NCBI GenBank assembly: GCA_030141585.1
Contig: JAQIFP010000009.1
Span: forward strand, 60,483 to 124,482
Direction: 5' to 3'
DNA: 64,000 nt
From: Ophryocystis elektroscirrha
Lineage: Eukaryota > Apicomplexa > Conoidasida > Neogregarinorida > Ophryocystidae
Under the pieces are notes generated by a model, which did no database searches, was not told where the DNA came from, and saw nothing but the letters and a program-made list of their open reading frames with translations. The position numbers were made by a program, and so were the translations under genes. Positions 51,771 to 63,493 of this stretch are shown in pieces (position 1 is the first letter of the stretch; each line of letters begins with the position of its first letter).

Positions 51771-54700
51771 ATGAAGTTTTTTATTGAAACTTATATATTA
51801 ATTTACGCTATTTTAGGAGTTTTTTCGTCTTTTGTGTTTAATTATAAACTAACTTTACCAGAAGGGTGTTCAAAGATAATCTTCAATGATTTGGAAAATG
51901 GCTTAAAATGTGAAAACTCCATTAGTAAAAAACAGCTAGTTACAAAAATTTTGCCTGAATTGAATCCAGACATAGAAAACATTTTTTTGAAAGATGATGC
52001 CTTAATAATATATAATATGAAACTAAAAGACCAAGAAACAATAGTATTCAATCCAATAGGTACTATATACATTTATTCATTTCGAAGCAAATATCACAGT
52101 TTTTTGCATAAAAACCAAATTCTTAAATACAGTTCGTCGAGCAAACCAGTATACATACTAATTAATATCGGCTTAGATAAAAATAATACAGTCATAGTAG
52201 AATTGTGCAAAAGTGATTCATGTGATTATCATGTACACAAGTATAATATAAAAATAAATATAGTATATGAAAAAAATACAGAACTTATAAATCCGTACGA
52301 TGTTATTACAATAAAGACAGATATAGGAAATGTGGTACAACCTCATCCATATAAAAACAACCATCCAAATTACATAGAATTACCAGTATCAGCTATTAGT
52401 GTTAATGCAGAAACAAAATCATATTTGTTAGTCAAGTATTATTCTGAATACAGTAATTTTGAATTATTGAACAAGCGATATTTGTTAAAATCACAAGATA
52501 ATGTTTTGCAAAATGATTATCTATCAGATATAAAAATAGAATATGTAATAACTTCAAATACTAAATTTAATATACCCGTTATATTTAAATACATGTTACA
52601 TACAGATCATATTATTAATTCAATTTATATGTTAGAATCTTCTACTAATAAAGTCTTATTAGAAAAAGACTATATTAATAATATTATAACATACAAAGTT
52701 AAGTCGACAGATACAAATGAAAATTATATTATATATAATTTTTTTCTTGATATAAACGACCGATTTATCAAACAAATTCAACTCAGAATTGATAATAGTG
52801 TTTATAATTTAAATTCGTTCAATACATTCAATCTCATATTTACCATCAAACCTCAAAGTGAAATACTGCTGAATTGTTCTATCACCCACAAAGCTTCAGA
52901 TTCTCCTATGACTGAATATTTTAACTTGCTCATTATTCCTAGTAACCAAAGCAAATCCATGTCTTTGTATAATCGCGCGCTAAGCAAAATACAACTATTT
53001 ACAGCTTACGAACTAAAACCATATTTAGACTATCTTAATTTTTATTCTATCATCAAACAAAACCCTTTAAAAGATTTAACTACCGACCATCCTCTTATTA
53101 GTGAGTCCTACAAGCAACTTTTAGAAGCTTGGGATAAACCCACAATTTTTTTCGAAACTGGCAACTCAGTAAATGAAGTGTCACTTTCAAAGTTAGTTTA
53201 TAGCACTTTATGATTGTTAGCTATGCCATTGCTGTAATTTTTATGAGTTTCATTAATACAAATTTATATGTCTTATTATATATATATTAAACACTTTAGC
53301 TGCTTAGTTATATAAAAGTTCAGTCTTTCTAAGTAGTATATAATGATTTAATATAACAATTTAATACAAGAAGAGTACTAGTTGATCAAGCAAAGATACA
53401 ATAATATCATTATTTATATATACAAGTCTATATTAATTTTTAATAATGATATATTTATATGGCATAATCTGTAGAAATCGACAATTGATGGAAGTTGATG
53501 AATATTATATTCTAAATAAAGAAAATACGGAAGCTATTGAACAGCAATTAAAATACTATTCATTCATTTCTCAAAAAATTCATTCAATTGCAAATACAAT
53601 AGTATTTCAGTTCTGTTTAGCAATTACTTACGCGGTTGCTTTATACTTATACATCTACAGTATAACCAAATCTTTCGACAACATGTCCATGCAACATGTT
53701 AAGGCATTACCAAAGATTTTACATCCAATACGATTTTGTGCTTTAATATTCAACTTAACTCTTTTACCTTGCTTACATTCAATATTTGTTCTCTCTTTTA
53801 CTCCTTCATATGTATTCAAGTCTAATTTCAAGTTATGGATGAGTTTTTTGATTACACCAGAAACTATTTACTGGCTCGGCCTTACTTACACAATTATATT
53901 CCCATGCTCATATATACTCTTATCTCTTTATGCATTGACTGTGATAAAAAAAAATGCCCTTTTTTCAAAAGAATTCAAAAAATACGTAAAGCCAAACATT
54001 TCTGTTGCAAAAGCAACATATAAGCTTTTATTTAAAATGCCTATATTATCCAGTTTATGTACTATAGAAATACGGGATATAGCCCCTATTTTTGCTCCTT
54101 CCGCCTCCTCTTTAAATATCAAGAAAAACGAATTTGAAAATGTATCTTTTATACCATGTATTCATACTTCTGATGATTTTGTAAGTTTGCAAAAAAATAT
54201 TTAACAAATATACATAATAATTTATTTATTAATAATTACAAAAATATAATAATTTCGTATATATGCAATCATTTATGCAAAGTCTTAATATAAATCGAGA
54301 GAACCCGTTTAAGATTTAATAGTAATGCGAGTAAAAATAATATATTCATAAAATCTTAACGGTTATTTAAATTATTTGTATGCAGAATGCGCCATATGTG
54401 CCATCCTACGCTGATAAGCTGTATAATTCTATAAGTGACATTCTTTCTGTTATCAAATCAAAACTAACTCCTTATGTTTTTTGTTTCAAATACAGTGAGT
54501 ATGAGCCGATTTCAACATCTTCCGAAACCAATAATTCTACAGAAAAAAACATAATATGCAAGGATTCAAAGGTTAAAATACTATTAGGTAGTTTGGAGTC
54601 CTCCAAAGAGTATGATGAAAAAAATAAATTTGTTTATAAAAAGTATCCTAATGCAGTTTTAGGATATAATACTTACAGTATCAAAAATCTATACAATTAT

Positions 54701-57700
54701 ACATTAGACATTAACTACTCAATAAAGTTGAAGCATTTGACTAAAATATGGCAATTGAAACTAAATAATTTTTTGTTATGGTTACCTATAGAACATCTTC
54801 AGTTACAGGAACTAGACTCATGGTCTTATTTTATAGAAAACGTGCAGTGTAATAACTTCTACTATTCTCTTTTAGAACAATGCTCAAGTATATTACAAGC
54901 ATTTACAATTTGTGCGGTCCCGTATTATACAAATAACACTGAATTTTCTTACCATATCTGCATTTTAATATCATTATTTATGATTAGTCTTTATTTATCT
55001 CCTGCCATAATCACTGCTAATCTTAAATATAAACAAGGATGTGAAAATCATGAGTCTTTTGTTAATGATATAGTGAATCACCAATTAGTTCATAGTAATA
55101 AAAATAATATGTATTGGCCATATAACGATAATTCAAATTTATTGAGTCATGTTCAATATCTACAGAAAACCAAGGAAGTCGAAGACTATTTAGGACACGG
55201 AGGTTATATAATGCGTTTGATGAATAAGCTTTTATACCCAGTAAATAACAAGCCGCCGAAATACACAAAATACATTGTAAATGAAATATTATATGGTCCA
55301 ATTGGTTTAGAGCTATCCAAAATACTTTTACTTGTTTTCATTTTAAAAGACAGTTCTTTCTTTTCACATCCAGGATATTTCGATTATATCATGTTTGTGT
55401 TCTTTAATATAAAGTATATAGCATATGAAAGTAAGAAATTAGCAGCATTAATGAATTACATAATATTGAGAATTGAAGGAGTTATTAGATGCTTAATAGA
55501 CAATATAGATAGTCTCAAAGATTCATTCATATTTGCTGGGAGTCTATTGAAAAGTACATATAATCGAATCTTTTATAATAAAACAATATATTTCGATCCG
55601 TTTAGTAAGTTTACTGAGAGGACCAAGAATTTTTCTGTGAACAAATGTACATTAATTGTTCCAGAAATTGGATTAAAAGTGGATGGAGATTTGATGTTAT
55701 CTGACATTAGCAAATTAGACGCGAACATTGTATCTTCTCATTATACCTTCAGATACGCGTTACATAAAACCGTACATGTATGTGGGCCATTGGGCGCCTA
55801 TAGATCTAATATATATATGGATGAATTTCCAATACGCGTAAGTTTAAATTCATTTTTAAATCCTGAAAAAAAAATGTCTCAAATAGCTGGAACTATACAA
55901 ATTGTTAATCATGGATTTAGATATAACAACATGGCTCGGTCTTTATATGACAAAGAAAAAAATAACTTGTTTTTACGAAATACATCTGATATGTACACAG
56001 ATGAAGATGATTCATATTTAACTCTTTATCGTGACCCAGAATTATGTCCGGATTGGGGTGATTTGAGACATGTATCACAGCATCATGGTTACACAGTCAC
56101 TATGAATCGAAACTATACTATTACTATACACGGTCCGGAGCTCGAAAAAGGCGTTTCGTATCTAGTTAAAACTACCAGGAGTAAGTCTTCTGACCACTTC
56201 TTTGAAATTTCAAGGCAGCACAACTATTCTGTAGACAGCTCCACAGATATATCAGACGATAATGGCACCTACAACTCTTTCACGAATACATATACCATAA
56301 GTGGTAAATGCACTAGTTGTGGCCTAATGACAATAACACTACCAAGTCAATATAGCAATATTAATACATATAAAAATATAGAGTTAATAAATTTAGATGG
56401 TGAACGCAAAGAAAATGGATCAACTATAAGTATAGATCCATTTCAGATTAAAGTTATTTACAATAAACATAACAGGGAACTAATCTTATTCCACAGAAAT
56501 ATATTATTTAATAATACATATTCTGTAACATATACACTGATAGATAAAAACTCTTTGATAGACATGAATCACATATGTAAGTGTCTCAATACTGGATATT
56601 TGGAAGTAAATTTAGAGTTCAACACTTCGAAAAGCTACCAGATACCAAATATTTATGATCCTATTATGCTCATACCCCAGCAATCCTCTACTGAAAGCTC
56701 TTCTTCATTAATTCCCATTCAAATCGACCCACTAGAAACTAATAACTATATAGTAGGTGTACCCAAAGCAAAAGAACCGAAAGGCTTAGAATTTTGCAGT
56801 TTGCATTTATTTCATGGTATAAGTAAATGCATGTCGAAGTTTTCGGTTAGTAATAATTTTAATGAACTAAGTGTCAATAATTATATTCCTTGCACTATAG
56901 TCCAATGTACACACCCTATTTTAAAGCAAATACGCGTCGAACCAGACTTTAAAGAAATTATTCGTATTTTAAATGCGCAGTTGCACTTCTTTGAAGCGCA
57001 AAAAGTAGATTTAAGTAAAACAGGTACAATATCCTTGTATAATATTATATCGAAAGCTGAATTAGCAAAATTTTGGAGTAAACATAATGTTAATATTTAT
57101 ACAGATAATAATTTGTATCTAGATCCACTAAAAAGTCAAGACCATCCTTTATTCATTAATCAAGAAAAATTAATTATTGCAGCTTTGCCGAGTTTATATA
57201 AATTAACTGAAGACGCGCTACAGACAAAGATAAATGAGATTAAAAATTTTATCTCCATTTTAAATATATGGGAAAAGGCGTACAGCGATACAGAATTATA
57301 TGCAACACAGATAGAAATTGATAAGGCGAAAAATGTAGGTATTCCCAATAAATGCTTACTAGAGCGTTTACGTAAACTGAAACAAAACTACAAAAATGTC
57401 TTAACAGAGTTTATATATCCATTTACAACTTACGAATCATTATTAGCACGAAAACCAAACATACAGAGCCAAATTCAATCTTGGGGTTCTCAAATATGCT
57501 ACTGGCTGACTCACGAAGAAAATATTTTGCCAAGTAAAAATAACTTGGGTGATAATAATGATTTTCTGTCGGTTAATAACATAATTGAAGATATACTGTC
57601 TAAACTTGAAATAATCATTCAATCTGAAGAAAACATTTATAAACGAAAAGGAAGATCGGTACTCCATTACGTGATAGATTCACAATTTCTACGAAATACA

Positions 57701-60439
57701 ACAGATACTCTTAATTGGCAGCCTGATCCTATACAGGCACATGTAGCATACGTACGTGCATGGCACCCGGATATTAATGATAGCAAGCCGGACTTTAGTA
57801 AAGCTCCGGTATGGCTACCTTGTTACTTAAAACTATGTACTAATTCTATTAAAATATTTATTCCTAATAAAGTATGCCATAAAGATGATCATGGTAAAGA
57901 TGAAGAAAATGTAGAGCTACTAGAGTATAATATTAACTTAAACTGTTTCGAAAAATTTTCAATATCTTCTATCAACAACAATATTTCTGTATTGGGAAGC
58001 AAAAGCAAAATGGGACAATTAACTTGTTTATTAACTAATTCATTAGAACATATTGACGATAAGTATATACAGTCTGTACTAGATAAGTTTGTCACTTCAA
58101 ACAACGAGATTTGTATTTTAAACTCATTGGATATGATGGAAACATATATACTCACATTAGGTAGTAAATTGATGCTTAACCAACTTACGGAAGAGTCGAG
58201 TACATACATATCAAAGGACTATTACATACTATCAGATAGCATTGCGCATATACATCCCTTGACATTTATTTTTGACGATCAGTTTATTAATAAGTGGAGA
58301 AACACTATACTTTATTCAAATATGAATACCACACGTAACAACATAAACTACAATTTCAACCTAGATGCTACATCAGTAACATATGACGTATCTACACCCC
58401 ACTCTCCAGTATACAAAGTTATTTTAACTAGACCAGCTTTGAAACGTCCATCTATTATGTGTGCACAGTCGGAAAAACCAGCTATAGAAAATGTTCCCAT
58501 GACGTGTCAGCGCAGTGATATATATAGCAACTTACCCATAAGTCAATATACAGAATACATAGGCAGTACCATAAATTATAAATATCACGGATATGGTGAA
58601 CTATACACGCTGCATAATAATCATAAAGAGATATTTTACAAAGGAATATTTGAAAATGGAAAACGCCATGATTTTGGTGAATGCATATTCTATGACAATC
58701 TTAATAGAAAATGGGAATATAAAGGCATGTTCGAAAATGACATGATAAAGGGCCCAGGCGTATTTACACTAGTAGACTCTCAATCTATAAATCAGTACAT
58801 ATATAATTTTACGCCTGATTGCTTCTTTGAAATTATAAATTATAAGTTTGACCATACATTGGACTATATAGATGACATTTCTGAAGAAAGTGAAAAAATA
58901 GATGAAGTACAAATACCCAGTAAATTATACAAAGATTTGAATATAATAAAAACCCATACATACACAGAATCTGCTCCACTTATTCTCAATTTAGAAACTG
59001 TCATGGACAAGTACGAAAAACCTGATATACAAAACATACAGAATGAGTACTTTCCCCACATTACAAGATGGGTGGAAGCAATTCAAAGCGACAGTAGTAA
59101 AGCAATAGACGTATATAATAGCAATTTATTTGTATTTAAAGATTACAAAGCTATGGATTATATATATAATGGTCTGTTGAATTATGCTTGTGGATCTGTT
59201 TATGAGGGTGACATTCGAAATATGAAACCAGATGGCGATGGTATATATACATCATATAATGGTAATAAAATATGTAAAGCGCAATTTAAAAACGGAATGC
59301 CTCATGGGTACGGTATATTTCAGTCTGACCTTCCTACATCTATACCTTACCAAAACTTCTATACTGGATACTTCGAGAATGGTTATTTCAGTGGTCGTGG
59401 TGTGTATACATATAAACATAATGCTGTATATTTGCATTGCAATTGGGCGAATGATAAAATAGCAGATACTGAAAAAGCTGCATTAGAAATCAAATTTGGC
59501 AGTTTATCTAGTCATTCTAACGGACTACCAGCAGTAACGTATTTCGCTGGTCCATTATCAGCTTCCGGGGCTATAAGTGACGGTTTTGCTATACTTGTGT
59601 GGACAGATGATATCATTTATCGTGGATATTTCAAAGATGGTAGAAGGCATGGTGAAGGTACTATGGAAAACTTAAGAACAAAAGAAGTATTACTTTACGG
59701 AAACTGGTCTGATGATAAACCTCACGGAAATATCAAAAAAATGATATATCCAAATAACAAATTGTTCACTGGACAAGTACTGAACGGCCTGCCTAATGGT
59801 ATGGGACAACTGTATAATATAGAGAATGATGCATCAATATTGCTTTATGATGGACTATGGGAAAATGGTTTGCCCCATGGACGTGGACAATCATTTGCAA
59901 AAAATGGAATATATGATGGAGAGTTTTCTAAAGGTAAAAGATGCGGCAAAGGCACATATACATTTTCGAGTGAAAACCTTAATTACGCATATACTGGTGA
60001 TTGGGATAACGATCAGCCCCACGGTATAGGTCAATACACGAATCACAAAGGGGAAACGCATACGTTTAAATTCAAAAATGGTCAATTAGATTATGAAAGT
60101 TTGAAATCATATAAATCGGGAATATGTGGAACACTTCCTTCTTTTGGTTCTATACCTGATTTATATACCCTTGTGGATCCAGCATTTCTTCCAATCACAC
60201 ATGGTGACAAAAGACAAACATCACCTGATATGTTCCAGCAAGTACTCCAAATTATAGATTCTGCAACTACCTGGAAAACTCTTAACGCTGACCCTAAAAA
60301 CAACTGTAAGTACAACTAATTGAAATATTTTTTTTTAGTGTATATCCCTGTTGACTTAGCTCCTAAGTCAGTTGACACAATGGACGAAACATGCAAACCC
60401 TTGCGTAAAAATACACAAGAGTTTTTTACTTATTATTAA
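51771..60439 (+). CDS. Giant signal-peptide, multi-membrane, MORN-repeat protein (2,715 residues)
   Basis: Four exons join exactly in phase: 51771-53191, 53475-54180, 54386-60305 and 60339-60439. Donors at 54181 and 60306 are strong GTAAGT. Residues 1-20 are a signal peptide (MKFFIETYILIYAILGVFSS). Residues 21 to about 500 form a beta-rich region, probably extracytoplasmic. Exon 2 carries three or four membrane helices, for example IANTIVFQFCLAITYAVALY and TIIFPCSYILLSLYALTVI. More follow early in exon 3 (HICILISLFMISLYLSPAII, GPIGLELSKILLLVFIL). A long central region of over 1,000 residues is unrecognised. About residues 2105-2605 hold roughly a dozen MORN-type units (YKGIFENGKRHDFGE, YRGYFKDGRRHGEGTM, YDGLWENGLPHGRGQS, YTGDWDNDQPHGIGQY). 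MORN repeats bind lipids or scaffold membrane edges (family knowledge). The combination is not one I know. It may link a channel-like or receptor-like membrane part to the cortical cytoskeleton. Confidence 0.82.
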
Positions 60440-60528
60440 TATGTATCAATTGTTTTTTTGGATTTATATGTTTTTTTTTATTAATAGGTTTTATATTCTG
60501 CTTAGCCTAATAAAAATTTTTTATTACA

Positions 60529-61106
60529 ATGGTAAAAGCAAGCCATACTGCATATAAAAAAGGAGAATTGATCCAGATGATGATTACAGCAACTACAAGT
60601 AAAGAGCGAAATCGATCATTCAAATTACTTAAAAAATTTGAGCCATCTCCTAAGTATGAATTAGACGCTGAAAGTGATCCAAAAAACTTTCGGCCAAAAG
60701 AATACTCCATGTTGCAAGCATTTATGTAGGGTTAAAAGAAAGAAAAAAAAAACTTCTTCTTAGGTGCTTTAGATGTGACAAACCTAAACAATCTAAGATC
60801 AAAGTTCAATGGTATACAAGTCAAGGTATTATGCAAGTATAATAGTATACGTTTTTTTATTTAAGCGCAATGCATATGCTGTATTTGCATATGCGCAAAA
60901 CCGTGTATTTTTTGTTCATATTATGCAATAATAGATGTATGTTTTTAGAAAGCGATTTTAGAAAATAAATACGTGCGGTATGTATTGTAGGCGTCAAAAT
61001 AATCTGTAACGCTTGTTATGGTTATTTGTATAATAACCGTTTTAACGATCCAAATAATATCTTTTTGGAAAAAACTACCCGGGCAATTGCGCGTGGAATA
61101 GCTTAG
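60529..61106 (+). CDS. Small GATA-like zinc-finger protein
   Basis: Three exons join in phase: 60529-60725, 60764-60825 and 60991-61106, giving 124 residues. The first intron is 38 nt. The N-terminal half is basic (TSKERNRSFKLLKKFEPSPK). The zinc finger is CFRC, then 21 residues including VQWYTSQGVKII, then CNAC, followed by YGYLYNNRF. This matches the GATA layout (C-x2-C, Trp, Gly, CNAC), although the loop is somewhat longer than the usual 17-20. It could be a DNA-binding regulator or a subunit of a chromatin complex. The TAG stop overlaps the stop of the convergent gene by 4 nt. The second intron (60826-60990) holds a GCATATGC inverted repeat. Confidence 0.68.
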
Positions 61107-63076
61107 AAAGGAATTTTGATTTTATAAAGATTGCAAAATTGATGAAATTCATTTACAGATATGACATTGCAATTATCAAGATAGTTTTTTGAGTTGAAAT
61201 CGTATAATATTTTAGCGCAATTCTGTTTGAGATACAAAAACCCTTTAATATTAACTTTATTGAGTCCTTTTTTTAACGTAGCATTGTTTATATACAAAAC
61301 GGTGTCGTAGAAGTCATCTTTGGCTCGGATAATAATATTGGATATATATAGACTAAGATTTTCGAATAAGGTAATATCAACAAAGACGTTTAAAGGCACC
61401 AATTGTCTTTTTGGGTAAAACGCGCTTAACATCATGTTATATACAATGTTTAATACATTATAATTAATATTAAAAATTTTTTTGTTATTTTGCACAAAAT
61501 TAAGCGGAATTATTAGTGGTGCTATTTTTGTGCGTATAGATCCAATTTGCGTGTTAGCTCCGATATCAAATGAATAAGTTAGCAGTAATATCTTAATTGA
61601 ATTACCCTGTAAGCTTTTTGCGTAATTAAACAAACTATTTTGTTCCTTAAAATTAATGTATGTTTTTGTATATATATCCACGTACTGCAGTGAAGATGAT
61701 ATATTAAAGAAATGGTTTCTTGTTCTGTTATTAACGTCAAATTGTACTGTTTGGAAATCAATCATTGTTTTAAATGATCCGTATTCTGTACCATAATAAG
61801 TTCCAGCAAATTCTACTTTTTTCACATCATTTTTTGTGGGGTCTAAAATAAGACCCTTGAATCCAAAAGATTCCACAGTAATAGGTACCCGGAAAATATT
61901 ACGAAATATAAAGTTTACATGCATTGTATGTAGAAAATGTGTTGAGTTCAGCATGGATATCTCTGTTGAGTTAAGAACAACCTTTTTGATAAAATAGCTC
62001 ATTGAAGAGTGCTTGCTATATATAGCTTCCATGATATCATTGTTTGTTATGTTATCAACAATTTGCTGAATTATATACGTCACCATAAACTTATTAAAAG
62101 GATCGGAATAGTTGTCAAATACATCATGAAATAATTCATGTAAATATGTGGATACATTAAATCTATAGCTGTTGTATTTAAGGATACTATTTATAAACTT
62201 ATTACTACATATGCAGTTTTTTGTATGGAGATACACGTCTTCCTCTAATTCGTTAAGTATTTGTGATATATGGCTTGTAAACTCTTTATATAATATGACG
62301 TTCCACGCTATAAATCCATTGTGTATAAATCTTGGTAAAATAAACCCACTAACAAGACCTATGTTTTTTAACTTATATCTAACTTCACAACTACACTTAA
62401 AATCTCCTATTATACGCAACATTTCACGAAAAACGTCCATTTGAGTATAAATTACTAAAGAAGACTGATTATTGTTTACCAAAATGCCAAAATCCAGCTT
62501 CATGATGCGCATAAACGGCTCAGTGGATTTTTTCTTCATTTTTAGTATATCTTGCAAATTAAGTGTGTAATTAAAGCTTATATTTTTCTTGAATAAAGCT
62601 AAAAACGTGTCGCCACAGTTTATATTGAAGTTTACATTTAAATTAATATCCTTATATTCTATTAAGTCATGTAGAATATACTTTGATAGCGTATCATTCT
62701 TCTCGAACAATATCACAAATTTGTATTTATTCAAACCTTCTTCTTTGACTGCCGTACGACAAACTTTTAATACGTGATTATCATAAATTCTATAAATATG
62801 AATTTCTTTATATTTTATACTAACATATTTTAGAACGGATAACCCACTGAATTCTATTAGAAATGAAAAAGCTTTATCAGTTACATCTAGCAGATTTAAA
62901 GTAATCTGCTTTATTTCTAACGATTTCAGTGAAGAAGTAATCAAAAAATAAGTTTCATACGCCACTTTACAAAATCCGCCTAATACTATAAATACAAATA
63001 ACAACCCAAGCACCTTGAACAGTTTTTTTGATTTTTCCTTTTTTTTAATCTCATCATTTGATACTAGCGTATACAT
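61103..63076 (-). CDS. Type II membrane protein with large glycosylation-rich domain, unknown
   Basis: Single exon of 657 residues. A cytoplasmic N-terminus with basic residues (IKKKEKSKKLFK) precedes one membrane helix (VLGLLFVFIVLGGF). Over 600 residues of beta-rich sequence follow, with about a dozen N-glycosylation sequons (NDT, NIS, NQS, NVS, NIT, NST, NRT, NLS, NAT) and paired Cys (DFKCSCEVRY, KNCICSNKF). The hydrophobic, strand-rich layout recalls tandem LEA-2/DUF3712-like lumenal domains, for example fungal Tag1, but this is only a resemblance. It is probably in the secretory pathway or a vacuole. Its 3' end interlocks with the GATA-like gene. Confidence 0.75.
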   Translation of the reverse strand: MYTLVSNDEIKKKEKSKKLFKVLGLLFVFIVLGGFCKVAYETYFLITSSLKSLEIKQITLNLLDVTDKAFSFLIEFSGLSVLKYVSIKYKEIHIYRIYDNHVLKVCRTAVKEEGLNKYKFVILFEKNDTLSKYILHDLIEYKDINLNVNFNINCGDTFLALFKKNISFNYTLNLQDILKMKKKSTEPFMRIMKLDFGILVNNNQSSLVIYTQMDVFREMLRIIGDFKCSCEVRYKLKNIGLVSGFILPRFIHNGFIAWNVILYKEFTSHISQILNELEEDVYLHTKNCICSNKFINSILKYNSYRFNVSTYLHELFHDVFDNYSDPFNKFMVTYIIQQIVDNITNNDIMEAIYSKHSSMSYFIKKVVLNSTEISMLNSTHFLHTMHVNFIFRNIFRVPITVESFGFKGLILDPTKNDVKKVEFAGTYYGTEYGSFKTMIDFQTVQFDVNNRTRNHFFNISSSLQYVDIYTKTYINFKEQNSLFNYAKSLQGNSIKILLLTYSFDIGANTQIGSIRTKIAPLIIPLNFVQNNKKIFNINYNVLNIVYNMMLSAFYPKRQLVPLNVFVDITLFENLSLYISNIIIRAKDDFYDTVLYINNATLKKGLNKVNIKGFLYLKQNCAKILYDFNSKNYLDNCNVISVNEFHQFCNLYKIKIPF

Positions 63077-63184
63077 AAAAGCTTTTGAATAAAAAAAAAA
63101 GTTAACTTATAATTTTAAGTTTCTCAAATATAAAGTAATTGCTTCGTATCATTGCGGGTATCGTGCATTTTTTCGAAAAGTGTT

Positions 63185-63493
63185 TTAATTTTTCTGTTGG
63201 TTATAAGCTCTAATACCTAAAGCAATTGAAAAAAAATACATGCATGCCTTTTTGAAATTTTTTTTATAGATTATTTGAAAATGACAAAACGGTTTACATA
63301 ATGATATCTCTGGTTTACTGTATACGTCATTAGTAGAATAAATGGATATTTTGCTTTTTTGCAACAACGGATCAAGTTTGATTCTTTTAGCTGTTTGAGC
63401 AAATCTTATTGTAGCGTATGTTTCTCCTTCATTTACTGCCTCTGGACTTACATGGCATATAATTGCTATATGACTTTTGCTGTTTAAGCAGTC
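63185..63493 (-). CDS. Kinesin motor domain, last exon (gene incomplete)
   Basis: Exon after a TATAATCTTCAG acceptor. DCLNSKSHIAIICHVSPEAV and NEGETYATIRFAQTAKRIKL match the end of the kinesin motor core (alpha6 region: nucleotide-domain beta strand with VSP, then ET..TLRFA..AK.I). A tail of about 60 residues (KSKISIYSTNDVYSK) ends at TAA 63185. The earlier motor sequence, P-loop and switch regions are not in the window's last 507 nt, so the intron is long or the gene is broken. The short tail suggests a minimal kinesin or a pseudogene. CENP-E/kinesin-7-like spelling is suggestive only. Confidence 0.68.
   Translation of the reverse strand, partial: DCLNSKSHIAIICHVSPEAVNEGETYATIRFAQTAKRIKLDPLLQKSKISIYSTNDVYSKPEISLCKPFCHFQIIYKKNFKKACMYFFSIALGIRAYNQQKN

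Noticed and set aside
53446..54204. Separate 252-residue membrane protein gene
   Set aside because: Acceptor CTGTAG at 53474 and donor GTAAGT at 54181 make it the second exon of the giant MORN protein, with exact phase.
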